NCBI GenBank assembly: GCA_002239065.1 | Contig: MPNO01000054.1 | Span: forward strand, 1-33,712 | DNA from: Defluviicoccus sp. bin129 | Lineage (GTDB): Bacteria; Pseudomonadota; Alphaproteobacteria; MPNO01 | Direction: 5' to 3' | Length of the DNA stretch: 33,712 bases | Shown here: positions 24,849-31,724 of the stretch, piece after piece | Position numbering within the stretch: the first letter of the stretch is position 1 | Layout: the number at the start of each line of letters is the position of its first letter | Made by a program: the position numbers and the translations under genes | Notes under the pieces: generated by a model | The model's input: only the letters and a program-made list of their open reading frames with translations | Database searches by the model: none | Told to the model about the DNA's origin: nothing

Positions 24849-25820
24849 TCACGGACCGCGGCGCCACTGTCCCGGCGTCGTGCCGTGGCGCCGCTTGAGA
24901 TGGCGGCCCAGATGGGACGCCGACTGGAAGCCGCAGCCGACGGCGATTTCGGAGACGCTCATCCCGGTCTGCCGGAGCAGGCTGGCGGCGCGGTCGATCC
25001 TGAGGTCGAGATAGAACCTGCCCGGGGACCGGCCGAGCCGGCTCCGGAACAGCCTCGTGAGCTGCCGGGCCGAGAGCCCGACCGCGGCGGCGATCCGGGC
25101 CAGGGGCAGGGTGTCTTCCAGGTTCCGTTCCATCAGCAGGATGGCGTCCGCGATATGCCGGTTGCGCCCGGCCATGCGGATCGCGGCGGTCACGTGCTGT
25201 TCCTGCGCCGCCTCGCGGATGCGGTCGTGGACGTAGTTTTCCGCCACCAGGGATGCGGCCTCGCCGCCATGCGCCTCCATGACGAAAGTCAGCATGAGGT
25301 CCAGGCTGGTGGTTCCCCCGGCGCAGCTGAACCGGTTGCGGTCGATCTCGTAGATCGAGTTGCGGATGTCGAGACCGGGGAACCGCTCCCGGTAGGCGTC
25401 CAGGCATTTCCAGTGGATGGTCGAACGATGGCCGTCGAACAGCCCGGCGGCGGCGACCGGAAAGGCGCCGTCCGATATCGATCCGATCCGCGCGCCGCGG
25501 CCCGCGGCCCGGGCCAGCCAACCGGCGAGCGCCTCGGACCGGTAATCGTGCGATCGCTCGCCACCGACCACCGCGATCAGGTCGGGAGGAGCCCCGGCCG
25601 GGTCCGCGTTCCCCGGCGGCGCCGCCGGCAGGCGGATATCGCTGGACGAGGGGACCCCGCCGCCGGCCGCTTCCGGGTCCGCCGACAGGCGCCAGCGATA
25701 CGCCGTCCCGCCGAGCACCAGGTTGGCGGCGCGCAGCGCGTCGACCGCGCAGGAGAGCGCCAGCAGGGAAAACCCCGGCACCAGAAAGAACTCGACCCGA
25801 ACCGGCTCCCCCTTCGCCAT
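24849..25820 (-). CDS. GlxA-family AraC-type regulator (first copy)
   Basis: This about 323-aa regulator joins a DJ-1/PfpI-like ligand domain (VEFFLVPGFSLLALS to CAGGTTSLDLML) to a C-terminal double HTH of the AraC class (LPLARIAAAVGLSARQLTRLF; VSEIAVGCGFQSASHLGRHLKRRHG). The group includes GbdR, SouR and CdhR, which sense betaines, sarcosine and carnitine, so an N-methylated ligand is likely. ATG at 25820 suits the family start; a GTG at 25847 would add nine residues. It diverges from the DAO-family flavoprotein, a probable target. Confidence 0.85.
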   Translation of the reverse strand: MAKGEPVRVEFFLVPGFSLLALSCAVDALRAANLVLGGTAYRWRLSADPEAAGGGVPSSSDIRLPAAPPGNADPAGAPPDLIAVVGGERSHDYRSEALAGWLARAAGRGARIGSISDGAFPVAAAGLFDGHRSTIHWKCLDAYRERFPGLDIRNSIYEIDRNRFSCAGGTTSLDLMLTFVMEAHGGEAASLVAENYVHDRIREAAQEQHVTAAIRMAGRNRHIADAILLMERNLEDTLPLARIAAAVGLSARQLTRLFRSRLGRSPGRFYLDLRIDRAASLLRQTGMSVSEIAVGCGFQSASHLGRHLKRRHGTTPGQWRRGP

Positions 25821-25959
25821 CGTCCGCTTTCCGGCGTTGTCGGTCACCCGCGTCAGAATAGTGTCTTTTTCTGTCCGCTACATTGTTTTCTTGCCCGTCC
25901 CGAACACAGCAGGATGCACGAAATTTCCCGATCGTCACTCTCGCTGAAGGGGCATCCCC
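25821..25959. promoter_or_regulatory. Short divergent gap between GlxA-type regulator and flavoprotein gene
   Basis: About 140 bp, with an A/T-rich patch near 25855-25890 that could hold overlapping promoters. No ATTGGT repeat and no clear palindrome was found, so it probably answers to the adjacent AraC-type protein rather than to the GntR protein. Confidence 0.4.
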
Positions 25960-27303
25960 ATGAGCTTTCCGACCCACGCCCGCCATGTCGTCATCGGCGC
26001 GGGAGTCCACGGATTGTCCACCGCCTGGCGGCTGGCCGAACGCCTGAAGGCGGCCCGCAAGGGCGACGGGACCGACATCCTGGTGCTCGACAAGACCGCC
26101 ATCGCCGCCGGCGCCAGCGGCATCGCCTGCGGCGTGGTCCGCAACAACTACTTCCAGCCGGCGATGCGCGAGTTGATGGCGCACAGCGTGGACGTCTGGG
26201 AAACCGATCCGCGGGGTTTCAGCTACCACCCGGTCGGCTACATGCAGATCAGCCACGAGGCGATGCGCGAGGATGTCGCGAGCATCTACGAGCAGCAGCG
26301 GGAGATCGGCTACGACTCCGACTTCATCGAGGGCGAGCAGGAGTGCATGACCTACATGAAGGGCCTGCTGTCGGACTGGCGCGCGGCGGGCATCACCTCG
26401 ATCCTGCACGAGAAGAAGGGCGGATACGCCAACAACACCGCATCCGTCTACGGCCTGGCCGGCAAGGCCGAAGCCCACGGGGTGCGGATCATGACCGGCG
26501 TGGAGGTGACCGGCTTCGAGCGCGGCAGCAATTCCGACGCGGTCACCGGCGTGGTCACCGACCGGGGAACCATCAAGTGCGACCAGGTGGTGGTCGCGGT
26601 CGGGCCGTGGGTCAAGACGATCTGGGACATGCTCGACCTGCCCCGGGAGGTTTCTATCAAGGGCGCCGACGGCCTCATGCATGACGGCATCCCGACCTGG
26701 CGCTACTGGTGCCTGGAAGAGGGCGTCATCGGCGTCGATCCCGACCTGCAGAGGCTGAACGACGGCGGCATGCCGCCGGTCATCCATGTCGACACCGATG
26801 CGCCGCTCCACTCCGACGTCGACGGATCGCTGATCGCCGAGGAGCCGTGGGGCATCTACTACAAGCCGGATTTCCACTTCGGCGGCGTCCAGGGCGGCGC
26901 CATGCCCTATGAGGTCAGGACACCGGCGGACGACGTGGCGATCGATCCCTACGGCCCGGAATCGCCGGAATTCATCGTCGGCGACGATTTCGCCCATATG
27001 TGGTGCTCGGCGCTCGCCTTCTGCCAGGAACGCTTCTCCGGCCAGATCGGCAAGTTCCGCAAGGAGCCCTCCGGCGGGCTCGGCTGTTTCACGCCGGACA
27101 GCTTTCCGATCTTCGACACGTTCTGCGAGAACGTCCACATCGTCGCCGACAGCAATCACGGCTTCAAGATGATCGGCGTCGGCCACCTGGTGGCCGACGA
27201 GATGATGGGCGAGAAGCAGGCGCTGCTCGAGCCGTTCCGCTTCAGCCGCTACGCCGAAGGCAGGCTGCACCCGACGAGCAACAGCCCGTTCCCCTGGAGC
27301 TGA
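25960..27303 (+). CDS. DAO-family FAD-dependent oxidoreductase (sarcosine oxidase beta-like)
   Basis: A 447-aa flavoprotein with the DAO dinucleotide-binding start HVVIGAGVHGLSTAWRLAE. The His after the glycine motif (GAGVHG) is common in sarcosine-oxidase-like enzymes. VVVAVGPWVK and a C-terminal DSNHGFKMIGVGHLVADEM complete the family signature. It probably oxidises a secondary or tertiary N-methyl amine to an imine or formaldehyde. It differs from the SoxB-type protein at 30175 and may act alone on another substrate such as dimethylglycine or sarcosine. AAGGGG precedes the ATG. Confidence 0.85.
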   Translation: MSFPTHARHVVIGAGVHGLSTAWRLAERLKAARKGDGTDILVLDKTAIAAGASGIACGVVRNNYFQPAMRELMAHSVDVWETDPRGFSYHPVGYMQISHEAMREDVASIYEQQREIGYDSDFIEGEQECMTYMKGLLSDWRAAGITSILHEKKGGYANNTASVYGLAGKAEAHGVRIMTGVEVTGFERGSNSDAVTGVVTDRGTIKCDQVVVAVGPWVKTIWDMLDLPREVSIKGADGLMHDGIPTWRYWCLEEGVIGVDPDLQRLNDGGMPPVIHVDTDAPLHSDVDGSLIAEEPWGIYYKPDFHFGGVQGGAMPYEVRTPADDVAIDPYGPESPEFIVGDDFAHMWCSALAFCQERFSGQIGKFRKEPSGGLGCFTPDSFPIFDTFCENVHIVADSNHGFKMIGVGHLVADEMMGEKQALLEPFRFSRYAEGRLHPTSNSPFPWS

Positions 27304-27307
27304 CCGC

Positions 27308-27333
27308 GCCCCCGCCGGCAGGCCGGCGGGGGC
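27308..27333. terminator. Bidirectional hairpin between convergent genes
   Basis: A perfect 12-bp G/C stem (27308-27319 with 27322-27333) with a 2-nt loop starts 5 nt after the flavoprotein stop and lies 13 bp from the stop of the opposing 72-aa gene. With no T-tract on either strand it may need a factor, but its place between convergent ends supports termination from both sides. Confidence 0.65.
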
Positions 27334-27345
27334 TGAGTCATGCGG

Positions 27346-27564
27346 CTACTCGCCGTCCAGGGCGCGCCCGATCGTGGCCGCGTCGCCGTGCTCGCGGATG
27401 ATCTCCTCGTATTCCCGCTTCTCCGCCCTGATCTGCAACACGTGCCAGCCGAGCCACAGGACCACGCCGACGATCAGGAAGAGCACTTCCGCGCCCTGGA
27501 AGGGGTAGATGGCGCCGACGTCCTTCAGGTCGACCGCCCAGTTCTCGATGCCAGTGGTTGACAT
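27346..27564 (-). CDS. Small single-membrane-segment protein paired with an ammonium transporter
   Basis: This 72-aa protein has one clear membrane helix (about residues 27-45, VLFLIVGVVLWLGWHVL) and a charged C-terminal tail (QIRAEKREYEEIIREHG) that looks helical. It follows the Amt gene by about 33 bp on the same strand and should be co-expressed. I believe similar small proteins occur beside amt genes in related bacteria, but cannot confirm it. A role as transporter partner or regulator is an inference. Confidence 0.8.
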   Translation of the reverse strand: MSTTGIENWAVDLKDVGAIYPFQGAEVLFLIVGVVLWLGWHVLQIRAEKREYEEIIREHGDAATIGRALDGE

Positions 27565-27597
27565 GCTTCGATCTCCTCTCCGGTTCCGGCCGGCCGG

Positions 27598-28953
27598 TCA
27601 GGCCGCGGCTTCCTTTTCCGTGGCGCGAACCTCGGCCGCGGCCGCGCTTTCCTGCTCGTTGGTCGGGAAATCCAGCCCGAGCAGCTCGACCTGTTTGGGG
27701 ATGCGCAGCATGCCCGCCGCCGCGAGGATCTTGGCGACGACCCAGCCCGGTATGAATCCGAGCACGAAGAACATGATGATCGCGCCCACGAACTGGCCGA
27801 GCGGGTTGATCGTGGCATAGCCCTCATAGGGCGAGCTCGGGTGGCCCCAGAGGACGAAGCCGCAGATCACCAGCCCGGCGAAGCCGGCATAGCCGTGCAC
27901 CGCCACGGCGCCCACCGCGTCGTCGATCTTGTACTTGCGCTCCACCCAGTGGTGCATCTTGTAGGCGATATAGGTGCCCGCGCCGGCGATGATCATCGCC
28001 TGGATCGGGTGGTACAGGTCGTTGCCCGCCGATGCCGTGATGATGCCGGCGAGGCCGCCCGAATAGGTCCAGAAGCCATTGCCCCCGGACACCAGGTAAC
28101 CGACCAGCAGACCGCCCGAAAGCGACATCAGGAAGTTCACCGTGATGGCGCCGAGCGTGGTCGGCGTCAGGTAGATGGTCGTCGCCGTCCAGGTGTCGCC
28201 GGTGATCTGGCCGCCGATTCCGTCCGGCCCGATGAGCGGCACGTTGCACGCCACGTAGAAGCCCCAGAAGCCGGCATAGATGAAGAACAGGCCGAGACAC
28301 ACCATCCACGGGTTGTGCGGGTTGATGTCCCTTGGCGTGCCGTCCTTGGCGAACTTGCCGAGCCGGGGTCCCAGCACGAACAGGATGCCGAGCGCGAAGC
28401 CTCCGGCGATCGCGTGAATGACGCCCGATGCGTAGGCATCGTGATAGCCCAGCACCTGCACCATCCATCCGCCGTAATGCCAGCCCCAGGCGGCGTCGAT
28501 GATCCAGGCGACCGATCCGATCACCACCGCGAGGATCCAGAACGCGCCGGAGTTGATCCGCTCGATCACCGAGCCCGAGACGATGGACGCCGCCGTCCAG
28601 GAGAACAGCAGGAAGGCGGCCCAGAACACGCCGGTGATGCGGTCGCCGGCGTTCGGGCCCATGGTCTCCGACCAGGCCGTGTTCGCCGCGGCGGTCTCGA
28701 GCTCGAGCCCGCCGGTGATCCAGGGGCCGTTCGGCATGGCCCAGTAGAGCCACCAGCCGAAGAAGAAGAACGTGATCGTCACCAGCGGGATCAGCATCGT
28801 GTTCTTCATCAGCGTGTGCATGTGATTGCGCCGCCGGCTGGCGCCGACTTCGTACATGCAGAATCCGATATGGATGAAGAACATCAGCGGGATCGTCGCC
28901 CAGTAGTAGAACTCCGTGAATACCGTCGTAACGGCATTGAGGTTGCCTTCCAT
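27598..28953 (-). CDS. amt: Ammonium/methylammonium transporter (Amt/MEP/Rh family)
   Basis: The likely start ATG at 28953 (behind GGGGAG) gives 451 aa with about eleven membrane segments. The twin-histidine pore is retained: His in SGVIHAIAGG and His in DDAVGAVAVHGYAG. The Asp preceding the first (YHDAYASGVIH) matches the conserved pore Asp. It lacks a long C-terminal PII-binding extension; the end is a short acidic/Ala-rich tail. Beside gmaS, mgs and sox genes it may carry methylammonium as well as ammonium, which the family is known to do. Selectivity cannot be read from sequence. The 72-aa protein follows it. Confidence 0.92.
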   Translation of the reverse strand: MEGNLNAVTTVFTEFYYWATIPLMFFIHIGFCMYEVGASRRRNHMHTLMKNTMLIPLVTITFFFFGWWLYWAMPNGPWITGGLELETAAANTAWSETMGPNAGDRITGVFWAAFLLFSWTAASIVSGSVIERINSGAFWILAVVIGSVAWIIDAAWGWHYGGWMVQVLGYHDAYASGVIHAIAGGFALGILFVLGPRLGKFAKDGTPRDINPHNPWMVCLGLFFIYAGFWGFYVACNVPLIGPDGIGGQITGDTWTATTIYLTPTTLGAITVNFLMSLSGGLLVGYLVSGGNGFWTYSGGLAGIITASAGNDLYHPIQAMIIAGAGTYIAYKMHHWVERKYKIDDAVGAVAVHGYAGFAGLVICGFVLWGHPSSPYEGYATINPLGQFVGAIIMFFVLGFIPGWVVAKILAAAGMLRIPKQVELLGLDFPTNEQESAAAAEVRATEKEAAA

Positions 28954-29107
28954 GACTCTGACTCCCCGGAAGCTCGAACGGTTGTCCATGGCGCCCGGCC
29001 CGGCCGGCCGGCGCCTGTCCACGCCCGTGCAGCATGACGCTTTCCGGAAAACGCATCAACATTCTTGGTCGCAAGCGGATCGGAACCGGATTCCGCAGAC
29101 GCAACAG

Positions 29108-30088
29108 TCAGTTGCGGCGGACCGGCTCCAGGCGATGGCGCGACGGGGCCTCGCCGAACCGCCTTCCGTAGGCGGTCGCGAAATGGGCGGCGCCGGAGAA
29201 GCCGGTCGCGATCGCGATTTCGAGGACCGGCAGGTCGGTCTGGCGCAGCAGCTCGCGCGACTTGTCGAGCCGCAGGTCGCGGTAGAAGGCGCCGGCGCTG
29301 CGGCCCAGCCCGGCGCCGAACTGGCGGTTCAGGTGGCGCGCGCTCACGCCGACGAGCTGGGCCAGATCCGACAGCGGGAGCGGGTCGGCGATATGGTTTT
29401 CCATGATCTCGATGGCGGCGAGGACGGCGTGACGGTTGGTGCCGTAGCGCTGCGCCAGCCCGGCCCGCTGCGGACCGCCGGCGGGGCGCACGTCGGTATG
29501 CATGAACCAGTCGCTGACCCGGCGGGCAAAATCCGTGCCGTGATGCTCGGCGATCAGGGCATGCATCATGTCGAGCGGCGCCGTTCCGCCGGCGCAGGTC
29601 ATGCGATCCCGGTCCACGACATAAAGGGTCCGTTCCAGGAGCAGCCCGGGATGACGCTCCTCCAGGGCGGCCGCATGTTCCCAGTGCAGCGTCATCCGCC
29701 GGTTCTGCATGACGCCGGCATTGGCCAGCACCGCCGGCCCGCCGGACACCCCGCCGAGCACGCAACCGTGCCGGGCCTGGCGCCGCAGCCACTGGAACAC
29801 CCGGTCGTCCCGGAAGCCGACCGGATCGCCCCCGGCGACGACGAAGGCGAGGTCGAAATCGCCGCCGGCTTCGCCCAGCTCCGCCACCGCAACCGAGGCC
29901 GCGGACGAGCTGTTCAGGATTTTCGAAGTCCCGGCTCCGGCGGCGAAGAAGAAGGACCCGTATAAGCGTTTGCCGGCCAGCAGGTTGGCCGCGCGCAGGG
30001 GTTCGGTCACCGCCGCGAACGACATCAGGGCGAACCCTTCGACCAGTACGAAGGCGATTCGGCGGTCGACCGGGTTCGGCTCGGGCAT
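29108..30088 (-). CDS. GlxA-family AraC-type regulator (second copy)
   Basis: A 326-aa regulator with the same build as the first: DJ-1/PfpI-like ligand domain (RIAFVLVEGFALMSFAAVTEPLRAAN; MTCAGGTAPLDMM) and AraC-type HTH pair (LPLSDLAQLVGVSARHLNRQF; VLEIAIATGFSGAAHFATAYGRRFG). It diverges from the SoxB-type gene, the usual layout of the sarcosine- and betaine-sensing members, so an N-methylated amino acid ligand is likely. The two copies differ enough to be separate regulators rather than a recent duplication. Confidence 0.85.
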   Translation of the reverse strand: MPEPNPVDRRIAFVLVEGFALMSFAAVTEPLRAANLLAGKRLYGSFFFAAGAGTSKILNSSSAASVAVAELGEAGGDFDLAFVVAGGDPVGFRDDRVFQWLRRQARHGCVLGGVSGGPAVLANAGVMQNRRMTLHWEHAAALEERHPGLLLERTLYVVDRDRMTCAGGTAPLDMMHALIAEHHGTDFARRVSDWFMHTDVRPAGGPQRAGLAQRYGTNRHAVLAAIEIMENHIADPLPLSDLAQLVGVSARHLNRQFGAGLGRSAGAFYRDLRLDKSRELLRQTDLPVLEIAIATGFSGAAHFATAYGRRFGEAPSRHRLEPVRRN

Positions 30089-30174
30089 GTCTGCAATATT
30101 AAATCAGACGTCCTTTTCAGGAAAGCATCGGCGCATCCTCCGGCGCATCAATCGACGGGTCAACGGACGATGCG
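30089..30174. promoter_or_regulatory. Divergent gap between GlxA-type regulator and SoxB-type gene
   Basis: An 86-bp region with an imperfect palindrome: GTCTG (30089-30093) and CAGAC (30105-30109) around an A/T-rich centre containing AATATT, directly next to the regulator start codon. This could be an operator or an overlapping promoter. Nothing like the ATTGGT repeat is present. Confidence 0.45.
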
Positions 30175-31425
30175 ATGCGATATTCCGCCCTGCAAATCCT
30201 CAGGCAAGGCCTGACCGGCAACCGCGGCTGGAAGCCGCTCTGGCGCGAGCCGCAGCCGAAACAGCGCTACGACATCGTCGTCGTGGGCGGCGGCGGGCAC
30301 GGCGTCGCCACGGCCTATTACCTGGCGAAGGCACATGGCCTGACCGACGTGGCGGTGCTGGAAAAGGGCTGGCTGGGCTCCGGCAATGCCGGGCGCAACA
30401 CGACGATCATCCGCTCCAACTACCTGCTGCCCGGCAACCAGGCGTTCTACGAATTTTCGATGAAGCTGTGGGAAGGCCTCGAACGGGAGCTCAACTACAA
30501 CGCCATGGTCTCGCAGCGCGGGATCGTCAACCTGTTCCACAACGATCCCCAGCGCGACGCCGCCGCCCGGCGCGGCAACGCCATGGCGCTGGCGGGGATC
30601 GACGCGGTGCTGCTCGACCGCGAGGCGCTGCAACGCAAATTCCCCGTCTTCGACTTCGACAACGAGCGCTTCCCGATCAAGGGCGGGCTGTGGCAGAAGC
30701 GCGGCGGCACGGCGCGGCACGACGCCGTCGTCTGGGGCTATGCCCGAGGCGCCGACCGGCGCGGCGTCGACCTGATCCAGAACTGCGAAGTCACCGGCTT
30801 CGATATCCGGGGCGGGGTGTGCCGGGGCGTCGAGACGACGCGCGGGGCCATCGGCGCGAACCGGGTGGCGGTCTGCGTCGCCGGTTCGTCCGGCCGCGTG
30901 ATGGGGCTCGCCGGGCTGCGCCTGCCGATCGAAAGCCATGTCCTGCAGGCCTGCGTGACCGAGGGGCTGAAACCGGTCATCGACGGCGCCATCACCTTCG
31001 GGGCGGGGCATTTCTACGTCTGCCAGTCGGACAAGGGCGGGATCGTGTTCGGCGGCGATCTCGACGGCTACAACTCCTACGCCCAGCGGGGCAATCTGCC
31101 GACCGTGGAGGATGTCTGCGAGGGCGGCATGGCGCTGATGCCGGCGATCGGGCGGGCGCGGGTGCTGCGCATGTGGGGCGGCGTGGTCGACATGTCGATG
31201 GACGGCTCGCCGTTCATCGACGGGACGCCGGTCGACGGCCTCTATTTCACCGGCGGCTGGTGCTATGGCGGCTTCAAGGCGATCCCGGCGGGCGGCTACT
31301 GCCTCGCCCATCTGGTCGCGACCGGCGCGCCGCACCCCGCCGCGGCCGCGATGCGGCTGGACCGTTTCGCCACCGGCGCCGTGATCGACGAGAACGGCGC
31401 CGGCGCCCAGCCCAACCTGCACTAG
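30175..31425 (+). CDS. soxB: Sarcosine oxidase / N-methylglutamate dehydrogenase beta-type subunit (SoxB/MgdA)
   Basis: This 416-aa subunit has the typical FAD fold start (DIVVVGGGGHGVATAYYLAK), NTTIIRSNYLLPGN and SMDGSPFIDGTPVDGLY. The GGTARHDAV segment puts His182 at the expected site for covalent FMN attachment in heterotetrameric sarcosine oxidase. It demethylates sarcosine or N-methylglutamate; both complexes share this fold and sequence alone does not separate them. The nearby gmaS-mgsABC genes favour N-methylglutamate dehydrogenase (MgdA). It leads the SoxB-SoxD-SoxA run, divergent from the second GlxA-type gene. Confidence 0.9.
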   Translation: MRYSALQILRQGLTGNRGWKPLWREPQPKQRYDIVVVGGGGHGVATAYYLAKAHGLTDVAVLEKGWLGSGNAGRNTTIIRSNYLLPGNQAFYEFSMKLWEGLERELNYNAMVSQRGIVNLFHNDPQRDAAARRGNAMALAGIDAVLLDREALQRKFPVFDFDNERFPIKGGLWQKRGGTARHDAVVWGYARGADRRGVDLIQNCEVTGFDIRGGVCRGVETTRGAIGANRVAVCVAGSSGRVMGLAGLRLPIESHVLQACVTEGLKPVIDGAITFGAGHFYVCQSDKGGIVFGGDLDGYNSYAQRGNLPTVEDVCEGGMALMPAIGRARVLRMWGGVVDMSMDGSPFIDGTPVDGLYFTGGWCYGGFKAIPAGGYCLAHLVATGAPHPAAAAMRLDRFATGAVIDENGAGAQPNLH

Positions 31426-31436
31426 CGGAGAACGGC

Positions 31437-31724
31437 GTGATCATCGACCATCCGCTCCTCGGCCCGCGCGATGCGGCGGAGTTCGTCTATCTCGGCGATG
31501 CCGGGCTGATCGACCGGCCGGACTGGCAGGCCGGGGACGCGGCGCGGCGGTTCGACGACTATCTCCATCTGCGGGACAACCCGGCCGGCGAGCACCGCGA
31601 GCTGTGGTTTCACGAACAGGGCGACCGGTCCTGGCTCGTGGTGACCCGCGACACGCTGACCCACGAGATCGTCCGGGTCGAGCTGGCGCGCGATGTCGCG
31701 CTCGCAAGGGGGCGGGACCGGTGA
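31437..31724 (+). CDS. soxD: Sarcosine oxidase delta-type subunit lacking the usual zinc cysteines (SoxD/MgdB)
   Basis: A 95-aa SoxD-type protein, shown by the core YLHLRDNPAGEH-RELWFHEQG and WLVVTRDTLTHEI. Sarcosine oxidase delta normally binds zinc through a CPxCG pair and a later cysteine; here those places read HPLLG and GDRSWL, and the protein has no cysteine at all. It must lack that site or use other ligands. GTG at 31437 follows GGAG, and its stop overlaps the SoxA start. The subunit holds the complex together and links it to the alpha chain. Confidence 0.8.
   Translation: MIIDHPLLGPRDAAEFVYLGDAGLIDRPDWQAGDAARRFDDYLHLRDNPAGEHRELWFHEQGDRSWLVVTRDTLTHEIVRVELARDVALARGRDR

Noticed and set aside
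24202..27270. 1022-aa minus-strand open frame
   Set aside because: It runs antisense to the flavoprotein gene and out of frame through two real minus-strand genes; no domain.
28975..29030. GC-rich palindromic patch (GGCGCC...GGCGCC) before the Amt gene
   Set aside because: Composed of overlapping GGCC/CCGG units common in such GC-rich DNA, with imperfect pairing; not convincing as operator or terminator.
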